IMG/VR virus record: IMGVR_UViG_3300009008_000022 | Span: 17,459-81,458 of that record | Strand: one strand, 5' to 3' | DNA length: 64,000 nucleotides | Source: a virus | Shown: piece after piece, positions 41,301 through 49,628 of the stretch | Layout of the letters: the number at the start of each line of letters is the position of its first letter | Numbering within the stretch: the first letter of the stretch is position 1 | Notes under the pieces: model-generated | Seen by the model: only the letters and a program-made list of their open reading frames with translations | Databases searched by the model: none | What the model was told of the DNA's origin: nothing | Position numbers and translations under genes: made by a program

Positions 41301-42332
41301 CACATGAACGAGCGCGTGATCGCCGCCCTGGTGGCCGGCATGAAAGAGGGCGAGACAATCCACGCCTTTTTGAGCGGGGCACATAGCCGTGAGTTTGTGG
41401 ACGGGTTGAAGCTGGCCGGCATCATCGACCGGTACAACGAAAGCAAGTATCGCCACGTTGACGCCACGGCCGGAGCTGACAAGCAAGGGCTGCTTAACGA
41501 GGAAGGGATCATGAGGATCCAGCGCGTGCTAATCGCCTCGCTTATCCCTGATTCTCGGCTGCTCAAGCGTATGCCGAAAAACATGATCACAGCTCTGGCC
41601 GGCAGCGTGCCGCACCTGTACCGCGCCCAGGCCGCCGGTTGGGATCTGTCCGGCGCGCTGGCCGCGGCGGCGGACGCCTGGCTTGACGCGAAACACCGGG
41701 AGTACAAGACAGCCGCCGCCTACCTCAAGGCCACCGAAATGGACTACGGCGACGGCGATAACAAGATGGCGCCGTTGATGAAAGATCAGGCCGCGGAGTT
41801 TATGTTTCGGATCCTGTTCAAACCGCAGGCCACCGCGACGGCCACAAAGATGCGCGAGCTGGCAAACCGCGCGGGAATGGCGAAGCAAGCCCGAGAGGAG
41901 CAGGACAGCGGCGGCATGTTTGCCATGCTGGGCGAAACCGCGGACGCGCCAGAGCCGGAGAAGTTGACCGACGCGCTTGATACGATCTGGGGTATCACGG
42001 CAGAGGGGCGCGGCCGGCGCCAGGCGGAAAAGGACGCGGCCAGGGCGGAACAGCTCAAGGCGTACCAGGCGCGAGCCGATGAAATGGGAATGCACGTCGA
42101 GCAGTACGAGGCTTACCAGGATTGGGCCGCGGAGGACAAGAAGTGGCAGGACCGGCAGAACAAGCGCAAGCGCAAGGCGCGCAAGCCGGACCCGAGGCCG
42201 GAGAAGCCGCCGATCATCCAAGGGCTGAGAGTGGGACACCGGGAGCACAACATGGGGCTATTCCGCGAGCACGATGCGAAGCGACGGCGCGAGCAGATGA
42301 AAGACGACAGCCGGGAGCGGGAGGCAAGTTAA
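38382..42332 (+). CDS. Polyvalent protein: WYP module, TMEM65-like, ddrB-type ParB
   Basis: A 1316 aa protein, ATG with GGAGAAGG upstream. N-terminal helical domain to about 125, WYP module (164-196, GGWRRPDGRGGYEYWYPG), Gly/Pro linker, helical stretch (300-420). Residues about 433-538 match TMEM65: FGFVDN, GASIDTMI, GLGNAISDSVG and VGAIIGMCPLLVG, two membrane hairpins. A degenerate module at 592-620 (HKYLRRIRN...WRYLYKYP). Residues 805-950 are ddrB-type ParB (IPSHKPG, IVLGGNGRTM at 882-891), then its helical extension. Charged C-terminus. DdrB/ParB domains in injected virion proteins are thought to protect or process DNA. The membrane domain could aid DNA entry; this is inference. TAATG overlap with the next gene. 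Confidence 0.75.
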   Translation: MPIWLKQPPQPAPIIQANSALLTMRQAERTPPASRGEFGNMKQANSVRDVLDGLGLGMDLERALGERVEQWLACRTQVEIMERARHDLAGAVADPYVRREIMGRAMNLWLRTVQPAERAPNHGTMIIKAQAAQFAPDNRRRWGGGKPYGGQRPPLSRTVTGQPSGGGWEEVKNSAHGGWRRPDGRGGYEYWYPGQGGPGGGPGGAGGEAKPHPNEGQGKGDPKPPGVRWAPVPHHAPGTFRRPAEDHSAGGPAHASRMEAQGIASEPHRGAAEGESQGNETQGDKPAESGKDSGIPPELQAQLAQAIEAYGMDAVKKGLGSVTEAAAKAADEQYQAKAAELGKHETVQAAVKEHFGGKLRSKPSEQEVKQLAKKLGNDPEIRKLAETAMQGADGAVVDAIAQAAVDAAPKADPGLAKKLLVGAKVAAKAALPSAAFGFVDNFMLYLAGASIDTMIAAMGFGAAVVAGLGNAISDSVGEAVADKMERFLDKLPGLKEDEKDVLTPEQRQKIESKAKVAGVFVGAIIGMCPLLVGIGFGGAPAAKSERLVFAGGRLLLKSEPDPLPALDGAPELVFVMVDTEPRDGLFLVKGAGHKYLRRIRNPSPPPNWRYLYKYPTRKGLVHDDHLVEGAKFKGKHGDLEGHFEVTGVVKKKGKHVIALKHDESGKTIYVHRKDIQGMLTRYHKDAGTHKEPRKRKPRAPRAPAKSFPEPDKSKATEGTYSGELPKIGLRDTHAWEEMKGFADDEQAARELLASWDTHGQEYGLIPQPNGVMIMRRTARTGSKAVKEGASTVVAFKGDGKIERQQGEYMVMEMSELIPSHKPGSFAPDPRYPDGVQERVYHDDPNERAKVEEIARGLDPFFVINTNNDGVGGPPVITPDGIVLGGNGRTMGIMTAYTHYPESGQKYKDHLASQASDFGFSSHDIQGMSQPVLVRRVAVDANNTQKARMWARVLNEPLTQGMDPRTEEVAVAKNHMNERVIAALVAGMKEGETIHAFLSGAHSREFVDGLKLAGIIDRYNESKYRHVDATAGADKQGLLNEEGIMRIQRVLIASLIPDSRLLKRMPKNMITALAGSVPHLYRAQAAGWDLSGALAAAADAWLDAKHREYKTAAAYLKATEMDYGDGDNKMAPLMKDQAAEFMFRILFKPQATATATKMRELANRAGMAKQAREEQDSGGMFAMLGETADAPEPEKLTDALDTIWGITAEGRGRRQAEKDAARAEQLKAYQARADEMGMHVEQYEAYQDWAAEDKKWQDRQNKRKRKARKPDPRPEKPPIIQGLRVGHREHNMGLFREHDAKRRREQMKDDSREREAS

Positions 42333-44725
42333 TGGCGAAGGCAGAGAAGAAGGGCGCCGCCGCGGCCGGAGTCCGGTACGTCATGGACTGCCTGCTGGTG
42401 GAGGCCAAATTCGAGGTACAAGGGGCGGTGCACCTGTCCATGATTAAGGACCGGAGCGTGAGCGTTAAAACCTCAGAGATCGTCGCGCGCCTCAAGAAGT
42501 TCGCCCAGGCCAAGCTGGAGCTGGACCCGCGGTTTCGCGCCGGTTGGGGCAGCTCGCCAGTGACCGATGAGCAGCTACACGCAATCGTCGGGCCGTTGGT
42601 TGAAATGCGGGCCGGAAAGATCGTCAAGGGCGGTGAGCGGATCTGGTGCCAGGGAGGGCCAGCTCCGCGCCCTTTCGTTAAGGGCGAGCGGCCGTCCGGC
42701 GCAGGCTGGCAGGCCGTACCAAATACCAAATTTGGCGGGTACAGGCGCCGCGGCAAGGGCGGCAAGTGGGAGTATTGGTATCCCGAAAAGCACGCCAAGT
42801 TGGGCCATGGGTTTGAAGCTGAGCATGTGGAGCTGCGCGAAAAGCGCGACCGCGTTGCGGCCGACATAGAGCGCCGCGGCCTGGGGGTGGAGTACGAAAC
42901 GAGCCCAGGCCGGTATCTGGTTGTCATGCCGGACCCGTCGCACGCGGGCAAGGTCCGCACGCAGAGCTACGATGAGCACGGATTCTCTGGGCACCGCACC
43001 TATGACGATCTGCCAGCTCTGGCCGCGGACGTTGCCAAGTGGGAGTACAACGGGATCAAGCCAGCTCAGGCCGGCACGCTAGACAAGCTCGCCCAGGGCG
43101 AGCCATGGCGCCAGGCCGCCCTTCACCAGCAAGCGTTAAGGGAGATCGAAAGCCTGGAGAGGCAGGGGCAGGACGTGAGCGAGCTACACGCGGTCCTAGC
43201 TCGCAAAGGGTCAGAGGCGCTACTGGCGCACCTGGGCAAGTCGGAGGCGCCGCGGTTGCTCGCCCTGGGCGACCGGTTGGTCAAGGCTGGCGTTGGAGCG
43301 GAGCGGCAACAGATCATGTTTGCAGCTCGCCAGCGCAAGCAGTACCCGCCAGGTTACAAGCCGGAGCACAAGGTCAAGGGAAAGACGGTCAAGGTCCACA
43401 CTAACGGCTGGCAGGCTATCCCCAAGGGGCACAAGGGAGGCTATCGGCGCCGGACCCGCGGCGGGTGGGAGTACTGGTATCCAGACCATCACGCGCGGCC
43501 TGGGCTACACGCACCGAGCGTGGAGCCGCACGGCGGCACGTTGGCCGAAGCGGTGGAGCTGCGCGAAAAGCACGGCGTGCCGATCCATGTAAGCTGTGGC
43601 GCTGGGGTGGACAGTACCGGTTTGCTGGTAGGCATGTATCAGCAGGGGATCCGGCCGGATGCGGTTGTGTTTGCGGACGTGGGGAACGAAAACCCGCGCA
43701 CTTATATGTTCCTTCCCCACCTGGACGCATGGCTGAGATCGGTTGGCTTCCCGCCCCTAACCGTGGTGCGAAACAAGCCGACCGTTAGCGCCTCAGAAAT
43801 GGTGAGAGAGGCGCGCGGAAAGACTTACGCCACGTTGGAACAGAACGTGGTGCTGCATGAAACCCTGCCGTCAATCTCACTGGCCGGTGGCCGCGGTTGC
43901 AGCCAGAAGTGGAAACACCAGCCTCAAGAAGCCTGGGCAAACCAGCGCGAGGATTGCCAGTCGGCATGGGAGCAGGGCTTCAAGGTCACGAAGCTAATCG
44001 GCTACAGCTCTGACCCGGCGGACAAGCGCCGGCCGGATATGCCGGACGATGAGAAGTATCACTATCAGTACCCGTTGCGTGAATGGGGGTGGGATCGGGA
44101 GCGGTGCAAGAAAGAGATCGCCGCGGCCGGTATGCCCGTACCAGTCAAGAGCGCGTGCTGGTTTTGCACAGCGACCAAGCCGCACGAGCTGCGCCGCATA
44201 GTGAGCGAGTACCCCGACATCGGCCGCCGGATAATCCAGATGGAGGCCGCCGCGGAGGACAACCTACGCAAGATCCGCGGCCTGTGGGGCACACCGGTGA
44301 AGGGGGCCAGGGGCGCGCTAAAGAAGCCGGGAACAATGGCAGAGTGGATCATCGGGGAGGAGTTGCTGCCGGAGTTTAAGGGCCAGGATATTGTTGACCC
44401 GTGGTGGCGCCAATCAGGCCAGGTGACGCCCGGTAACGAGCACTTCAAGGTGGCGGACGTGATGCACCTTGTAGACGCGCCACCGCCGCCGGTGAGCCCG
44501 CTTGAGGATCTAAGCGGCCTGGCTCCGGTGGACACCGACGAGCTGCGCGAGCAGAGCAAGGCGCGAAAGCGAGGTGGTGCGGTTCAGACCAGCTTGTTTA
44601 AGAGCGCGCCCAGGGCGACGATGAGGGACGGAGATCAAAAGTTCTGGGCAGCCATGGCATTGATCCAGGCGTTTGATCAATTCGACAGCATGGGCAAGGA
44701 CGGCAAGCGGCATGGATCTGAATGA
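42332..44725 (+). CDS. Polyvalent protein with PP-loop (PAPS-reductase-like) domain
   Basis: A 797 aa protein. N-terminal unknown domain (1-115), WYP module (about 123-160, WEYWYPEKHAK), helical region, second WYP module (358-394), then a PP-loop ATP pyrophosphatase domain: SCGAGVDSTG (421-430), CSQKWKHQP, DKRRPDMPDDE, YPLREWGWD and CWFC (609-612). This resembles phosphoadenosine phosphosulphate reductase and DndC-type ATPases. Cys pairs may hold an Fe-S or zinc. It ends with QTSLF (44585-44599), the sliding-clamp consensus. Substrate is unknown; DNA sulphur modification or a nucleotide-activating step is possible. Confidence 0.75.
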   Translation: MAKAEKKGAAAAGVRYVMDCLLVEAKFEVQGAVHLSMIKDRSVSVKTSEIVARLKKFAQAKLELDPRFRAGWGSSPVTDEQLHAIVGPLVEMRAGKIVKGGERIWCQGGPAPRPFVKGERPSGAGWQAVPNTKFGGYRRRGKGGKWEYWYPEKHAKLGHGFEAEHVELREKRDRVAADIERRGLGVEYETSPGRYLVVMPDPSHAGKVRTQSYDEHGFSGHRTYDDLPALAADVAKWEYNGIKPAQAGTLDKLAQGEPWRQAALHQQALREIESLERQGQDVSELHAVLARKGSEALLAHLGKSEAPRLLALGDRLVKAGVGAERQQIMFAARQRKQYPPGYKPEHKVKGKTVKVHTNGWQAIPKGHKGGYRRRTRGGWEYWYPDHHARPGLHAPSVEPHGGTLAEAVELREKHGVPIHVSCGAGVDSTGLLVGMYQQGIRPDAVVFADVGNENPRTYMFLPHLDAWLRSVGFPPLTVVRNKPTVSASEMVREARGKTYATLEQNVVLHETLPSISLAGGRGCSQKWKHQPQEAWANQREDCQSAWEQGFKVTKLIGYSSDPADKRRPDMPDDEKYHYQYPLREWGWDRERCKKEIAAAGMPVPVKSACWFCTATKPHELRRIVSEYPDIGRRIIQMEAAAEDNLRKIRGLWGTPVKGARGALKKPGTMAEWIIGEELLPEFKGQDIVDPWWRQSGQVTPGNEHFKVADVMHLVDAPPPPVSPLEDLSGLAPVDTDELREQSKARKRGGAVQTSLFKSAPRATMRDGDQKFWAAMALIQAFDQFDSMGKDGKRHGSE

Positions 44726-47700
44726 CCTGTTACAGCGAGGGTTGAGAAAGGCGGAACAGCTCGATCTGTTTGGGCCGGAGCAACTAACCTCAGACAGAGG
44801 GCCACGAGACACCGTGAAGCCGGCCACGCCGCGCCGAGTTGGTAAGCCAGGCCGCGGCAAGCGCCGCAAGAGCAAGCGCGTTATACCGCCGCACCAGGGC
44901 CACATGACGCCACCTGGCAAGGGTTGGCAGGCTATCCCGCGGGGCAAGAAGGGCGGTTTCAGACGCAAGGGCAGCAACGGCAAGTGGGAGTACTGGTATC
45001 CCAACAGGGGAATCACTCCCAGCCCGCACCATAAAGACATTCCCGACAGGCCCGATCCGGCGAAGGATCCGAAGGGCGCGCTGGCATGGTGGGGGATGCG
45101 CCTTTATGAAGGCACCGTCAACGACGAGGGGTTTTGGCAGGACCACCGGAGGACAACCGGAGCCAGGCCGCGGGTTTACAGCTTGAGTTGGGATTATGGC
45201 CGAATGAGCCTGGCCCTGTTTGATGCAGTCGAGGGCATACCTCAACAGCAAAGGGCCGCCATTTTGGAGCCGACGCGGGAGCGAGCGCACTTCCCCCGCG
45301 ATCAGTTCACCGACATGGCCGAAAGCTATCGCCGGTTGGAGGAATACCAAGTCGCGGTGCGATTGAATGCCGAGCGCCGGCCGGCCGCCCCCGTCGAGGA
45401 CGTTGACGCCGCGGTGGACAGCCTGCAAGGGGTGGAGCCGGAGTCCGCCCAGGGCGCCGACGTGCCGCACCTGGAAGTTGAGGAGTACGACGGCCGCGAG
45501 GGCGATCCAAACCACCTTACGCGCAAGGAAACCGGCCGCGTAACGCCGCAAAGCCTGGCTCACTTAAAGGGGGCCAGGAAAGAGCACGGCTACATGCGCT
45601 GGCACGACGGCAGCGCCATTGGAGCGAAGGATCCAGGGGAATACTTCGGCAGATATACCAGGGAAAAGTGGGAGGCGTTTGTTGCCGACATTAAAGCGCG
45701 CGGCGTTCAGGATCCGGTTTTCATCGTTAGGAACCCAGAGCCAGGCACGCGGCACGATCCGGCTGGAACGTGGGTGTATGAGGGCAATCACCGCATAGCC
45801 GCGGCATTGGAGGCGGGGGTTAAAACGATCCCGGTAGAGATCCGCTACTTCGGCCACACTGAGCGCGACGGCCAGGCTGCGCCAGGGTGGGATCGTATGC
45901 CCGAGAGTGAGCCCGCCCAGGGCGAGCCACACGAGCCGGGGCCGGATACGTTTCACGGCAAACTTACGGCGCTACGGGCCGAGGCTGAAAGGCTGGACTT
46001 GCCCACGGCCGCCAGGCTGCTTAACCCGGAAGGCTGGCCCACGGACGATGAGAAGTTGGGCAGCGTGCTAATGGACGCCACCGCGGAGCTGGGCGGGTTG
46101 CTAGTAGGGGAGGATACGCCGGACAACCGCCGCCGCCGTGAGCTGCTAATCGAGGGGATCAAGGTCTGGACCAAGGATGGCGAGTACGAGCCGATCACGT
46201 CCCTGCATACCAGCCGCGAGGATCTTCAACGGCTGGGGTTTAGGACCATTGCCAAGTTCACTGATCTGAAAAAGCTGGGCTACCGTATCGTTCAGTGGGC
46301 GCGCGTGGTGGGCGAGGTGTACGGCGACAACAAGGACATGGCCGGTTGGGAGATCGTTCACGAGTATGACCCGATGCACCCCGACGCGGGCAGCGGCGCA
46401 GGGCTGGCCGGCAAGCGTGATCACAAGACGGGTGACGGGTTGGGCTATTGGGAGGCTCCAGCGCCCGGTGATGCGCCAGGGATGAGCCCCGAGGCGGTGC
46501 GCTACACGGCGCCGGCCGGACCCGCGACAAGCAAGGTCCATGAGCTGTTGACGGGGGAAGCTACGCGCTTGACGTTGCCAGGCGTAGACATGAAGGGCAC
46601 CAGCGTGCGCAAGCGCGGTGTTAATCCGGCCGATGCAATGGACCGCGGAAGGGCAGAGCGGGACAAGGCCAGGCGGGCGCAGACCAGCCTGGGGTTTGAC
46701 TACTCCGGCGACAGCCCGCACCACCAGGCAGAGCGCGCCAGGGAGCTTAGTATGGGGGCGGCCTGGGCGATCCTTAACCCGGATTTTGAACATACCTCGA
46801 CCGACGTTAAGCGCGTCCGGCAGCAGCTCGCAGATGATGCGGTTGAGCTGGCGAAGCTACAGGCCAGCGAGCCGGATAGCGAGGCAACGCGCGAGCTGGC
46901 TGAAATGCAGAAGCTCCGGCGGGCCGCGTTGCGCACGGTGAAGCCCAAAGGCAAGCGAGCCGCGGCGCTGACAGCTCGTGGGGAGAGTAAAAAAAAAGAT
47001 CCGGCCGCCGGGATTTATGAGCGGGTAGCCCAGGCATCGGGAAGTTCCGCAGCTTGGATGGTGCAAAGCAAGGCCCGCGAGGTTGCTCATATGCAGCCTG
47101 GCGACCACTTTATGAAGCCAGGCGGGATTTACGCGACCGCGGCCAAGATCACGTCAACCCATGTGATCGATACCCTGGGCAAAAAGCACACGCTGGCGTC
47201 CCTGTTTGGGCTGAAGCTGAAGGATAAGGATCTGGTAACGCTGGCCCTGGCGGAAGGCGCCAAAGAGCCGCCGCCCAAGCGCGGACCAAACCCGGATTGG
47301 GTAGCCGGCTGGGAGCGCATGAAGCCAGGCGACAGCTTCACCTTGCCAGCCGATCCGCGAGGGCTGAGCTACCACGGGCCAGTGTTGGCCGGAGCGCGCG
47401 AGTACAAGGTTACAAGGCGGGTGGGAGATCGGACCTTTGAGGTGGAATTTCAGCACCCGGAAGGGCCAATAACCGAGGCCGAAGCCAGGGCGGCGCATGT
47501 AGACCACAAGGGGCGCCCGCGCGGGAACAGCGGCCTGGCCTACCATGGGCAGAAGTTCCGAGCTGAGATCAGCCGTTACCATGATGGATCGTGGGGCGTT
47601 GATCTCCTCGACCCTAACCCCACGTCTTACATTTCAGCTCACCCGGACGGCGGTGGAGCGGCGCCCACTGAGCAGAACAATGGAGGGCACGAGGGGATCG

Positions 47701-49601
47701 AAGTGGACCCGGTGATTCATCATCGGTCGGCGCCGATGCTGCGCGCCATGGCCGGACAGAAGGCCAAAATGCCGGAGCCGGGAAGCATCACCGTCAACCT
47801 GGCAGAGCTGGCGAAGAAAACCGGAGCAGACTACCACGACAACCTAACCCTGGCGGCCAGCGTTGCTCAGGCTTTCTTGACGGGTAGCGACAACCTGCCC
47901 GTGATCCTGCCGATGCTGATTAAGCATGTGAAAAAGGATCAGGCCGCGATTGATGAAGGCCGGGAGAAGTGGGACAGCCTGCCCGCGGCGCTCAAATACG
48001 ACTACGCCAAGATGGCAGAGTTGCACGAGCGGCGCCGATCCGTACTGGATCAGGTTGAACCAGGGTGGGACCGTATGCCGGACAGCGAGGGCGGCGAAAG
48101 CCCTGGCGACAAGATGATGCGCATGACGCGCGAGGGTCCGAAGCTCACCGCGGAGGGGCTGTCTCCCGGCGGGCCGGAGCCAGCGCCGGCCGAGGTGGAG
48201 GCGAAACGCAAGGCGCTGCTAGACCGCGCGAAGGATCTGGAGCGGCGCTCTGACAGAGAGTTTGAGCAGGCGCGCGGCATAATCCAGCACCATACCGGGC
48301 AGCCTATCCAGGCGAGCGGGCACCATTCCAGGGGCCGGCACATGCGCGAGCTGGAGCGGCACGACGAGAAAGCCGCCCGAGCAATTCGGACGCAGAAGCA
48401 GGCCGAAGCTCTACGCGCCCGCGCTGAGCGGGTGGAGGATGAGCTGCGCGGTGCGCGCAAGGCGTCCGCCGGCAAGCCGGAGGCCAGCGGCGACAGATGG
48501 ATCCGCCTGGGCGAAGGGACCACGCGCCGGCAAGCCATGCGGGCAGCTCGCAAGGGCGACTTTGGACCGCCGGTGGGCAGGCAGGTTCAAAACGCGATCT
48601 GCATTGCCCTGGACGTAAACGGCCGGTGGTGGGTTGGGGAGCGCGGCACCTTGGAGGGCGGCAGCTCCGGCGGACACCCGCTTAGGCTTATCGCCTATAC
48701 AACGCCGAAGAAGGGCGCGAAGTGGGAGCCCACGGTGGGCAAGTATTCCGCCCGATCAATGGACGAGGCAGAGGAAACCGCCCGCAGTTATTTTGCCAGC
48801 CTGGCAGACGGCACCCGAGAGGTGACGATACCGGACAGCGACAAGATCAATCAGCCGCCGATAGACCTGGAGCACGACGGGTGGACCGCGGAGTCATGGC
48901 AGGCGTTCCGCCAGGGCGAGCTGGACGGCCAAGCCGAAGCGAAGCGGAAAGCAGAGGCAGAGCGCCAGGCCAGGGTTGAGGCGCAGGAGCGGCGAGAGGC
49001 CGAGGCAAGAGCCAAGCGCGAAGCGGAGGTTAAAAAGCGACAGCAGGAACAGGAGCGCAAGCGCCAGAAGCGGGTTGAGTCCGGCAAGCCAGCGCGGGCA
49101 TTGTGGGAGGGATTGCAGCCTGGCGATAAGTTCCAGTTTCCCCCCATGGGCGCCTATGGGGACTATGACCCGCACGTTTACGTTGTGAAAGCGGTGGGCC
49201 GAAGTGAGATAAGCGGGGAGCCGGAGATCGTTATCCGGCGGCACCGCGCCCGTAAAACCATGACGGCCACGATGGATGAGTTTGGGCATGTTTCCGCCAT
49301 TCCCGAGGGAAAGCAGAGCTGGCTGAGCCGAAGCCTGGGCAGGCCGGAGCCGTTTGAAAAGCCGAAGCCCGAGCCGGCCGGCACCATGGGGCCAGGCGCG
49401 CACCCTTACACCGCGGAGCTGCAAGCCAAACTGAAAGAGCTGGAGGCAATCTATCAAAAGCACAAGATCAAGGGGCCGAAGGCCGACCGCGTTATGGCGG
49501 CGTTTCGCGAGGTGGTGGTGGAGGTGTCTAACCTTCCGGCCGACGCGGACGTGGGCACGGCCAACAGCTTTTCCACACGAGCCCCGCGGTCCAGGGCGTA
49601 A
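44712..49601 (+). CDS. Polyvalent protein with ParB-like domain and PGDxF repeats
   Basis: A 1629 aa protein, ATG at 44712 overlapping the previous stop by 14 bases. N-terminal helix with QLDLF (44757-44771), WYP module (about 67-108), then a helical part. Residues 321-383 look ParB/Srx-like (VQDPVFIVRN, YEGNHRIAAA, IPVEIRYFG). Middle contains QTSLGF (46680-46697), a hexameric clamp-type peptide. Three PGD[HSK]F repeats (about 47089, 47317, 49111) mark repeated small beta domains. PGWDRMP[ED]SE occurs twice (about 45888 and 48063). A long Arg/Glu coiled coil (48930-49080) precedes the last repeat. Ends with a TAA in frame with the next gene. Confidence 0.65.
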   Translation: MDLNDLLQRGLRKAEQLDLFGPEQLTSDRGPRDTVKPATPRRVGKPGRGKRRKSKRVIPPHQGHMTPPGKGWQAIPRGKKGGFRRKGSNGKWEYWYPNRGITPSPHHKDIPDRPDPAKDPKGALAWWGMRLYEGTVNDEGFWQDHRRTTGARPRVYSLSWDYGRMSLALFDAVEGIPQQQRAAILEPTRERAHFPRDQFTDMAESYRRLEEYQVAVRLNAERRPAAPVEDVDAAVDSLQGVEPESAQGADVPHLEVEEYDGREGDPNHLTRKETGRVTPQSLAHLKGARKEHGYMRWHDGSAIGAKDPGEYFGRYTREKWEAFVADIKARGVQDPVFIVRNPEPGTRHDPAGTWVYEGNHRIAAALEAGVKTIPVEIRYFGHTERDGQAAPGWDRMPESEPAQGEPHEPGPDTFHGKLTALRAEAERLDLPTAARLLNPEGWPTDDEKLGSVLMDATAELGGLLVGEDTPDNRRRRELLIEGIKVWTKDGEYEPITSLHTSREDLQRLGFRTIAKFTDLKKLGYRIVQWARVVGEVYGDNKDMAGWEIVHEYDPMHPDAGSGAGLAGKRDHKTGDGLGYWEAPAPGDAPGMSPEAVRYTAPAGPATSKVHELLTGEATRLTLPGVDMKGTSVRKRGVNPADAMDRGRAERDKARRAQTSLGFDYSGDSPHHQAERARELSMGAAWAILNPDFEHTSTDVKRVRQQLADDAVELAKLQASEPDSEATRELAEMQKLRRAALRTVKPKGKRAAALTARGESKKKDPAAGIYERVAQASGSSAAWMVQSKAREVAHMQPGDHFMKPGGIYATAAKITSTHVIDTLGKKHTLASLFGLKLKDKDLVTLALAEGAKEPPPKRGPNPDWVAGWERMKPGDSFTLPADPRGLSYHGPVLAGAREYKVTRRVGDRTFEVEFQHPEGPITEAEARAAHVDHKGRPRGNSGLAYHGQKFRAEISRYHDGSWGVDLLDPNPTSYISAHPDGGGAAPTEQNNGGHEGIEVDPVIHHRSAPMLRAMAGQKAKMPEPGSITVNLAELAKKTGADYHDNLTLAASVAQAFLTGSDNLPVILPMLIKHVKKDQAAIDEGREKWDSLPAALKYDYAKMAELHERRRSVLDQVEPGWDRMPDSEGGESPGDKMMRMTREGPKLTAEGLSPGGPEPAPAEVEAKRKALLDRAKDLERRSDREFEQARGIIQHHTGQPIQASGHHSRGRHMRELERHDEKAARAIRTQKQAEALRARAERVEDELRGARKASAGKPEASGDRWIRLGEGTTRRQAMRAARKGDFGPPVGRQVQNAICIALDVNGRWWVGERGTLEGGSSGGHPLRLIAYTTPKKGAKWEPTVGKYSARSMDEAEETARSYFASLADGTREVTIPDSDKINQPPIDLEHDGWTAESWQAFRQGELDGQAEAKRKAEAERQARVEAQERREAEARAKREAEVKKRQQEQERKRQKRVESGKPARALWEGLQPGDKFQFPPMGAYGDYDPHVYVVKAVGRSEISGEPEIVIRRHRARKTMTATMDEFGHVSAIPEGKQSWLSRSLGRPEPFEKPKPEPAGTMGPGAHPYTAELQAKLKELEAIYQKHKIKGPKADRVMAAFREVVVEVSNLPADADVGTANSFSTRAPRSRA

Positions 49602-49628
49602 ACGGCCGCATGGAAGATCAACGAATAC

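Noticed and set aside
42122-42331. Longer N-terminus for the 797 aa protein starting at 42122
   Set aside because: The stretch is an out-of-frame reading of the previous gene's charged tail; TAATG at 42330 is the natural start.
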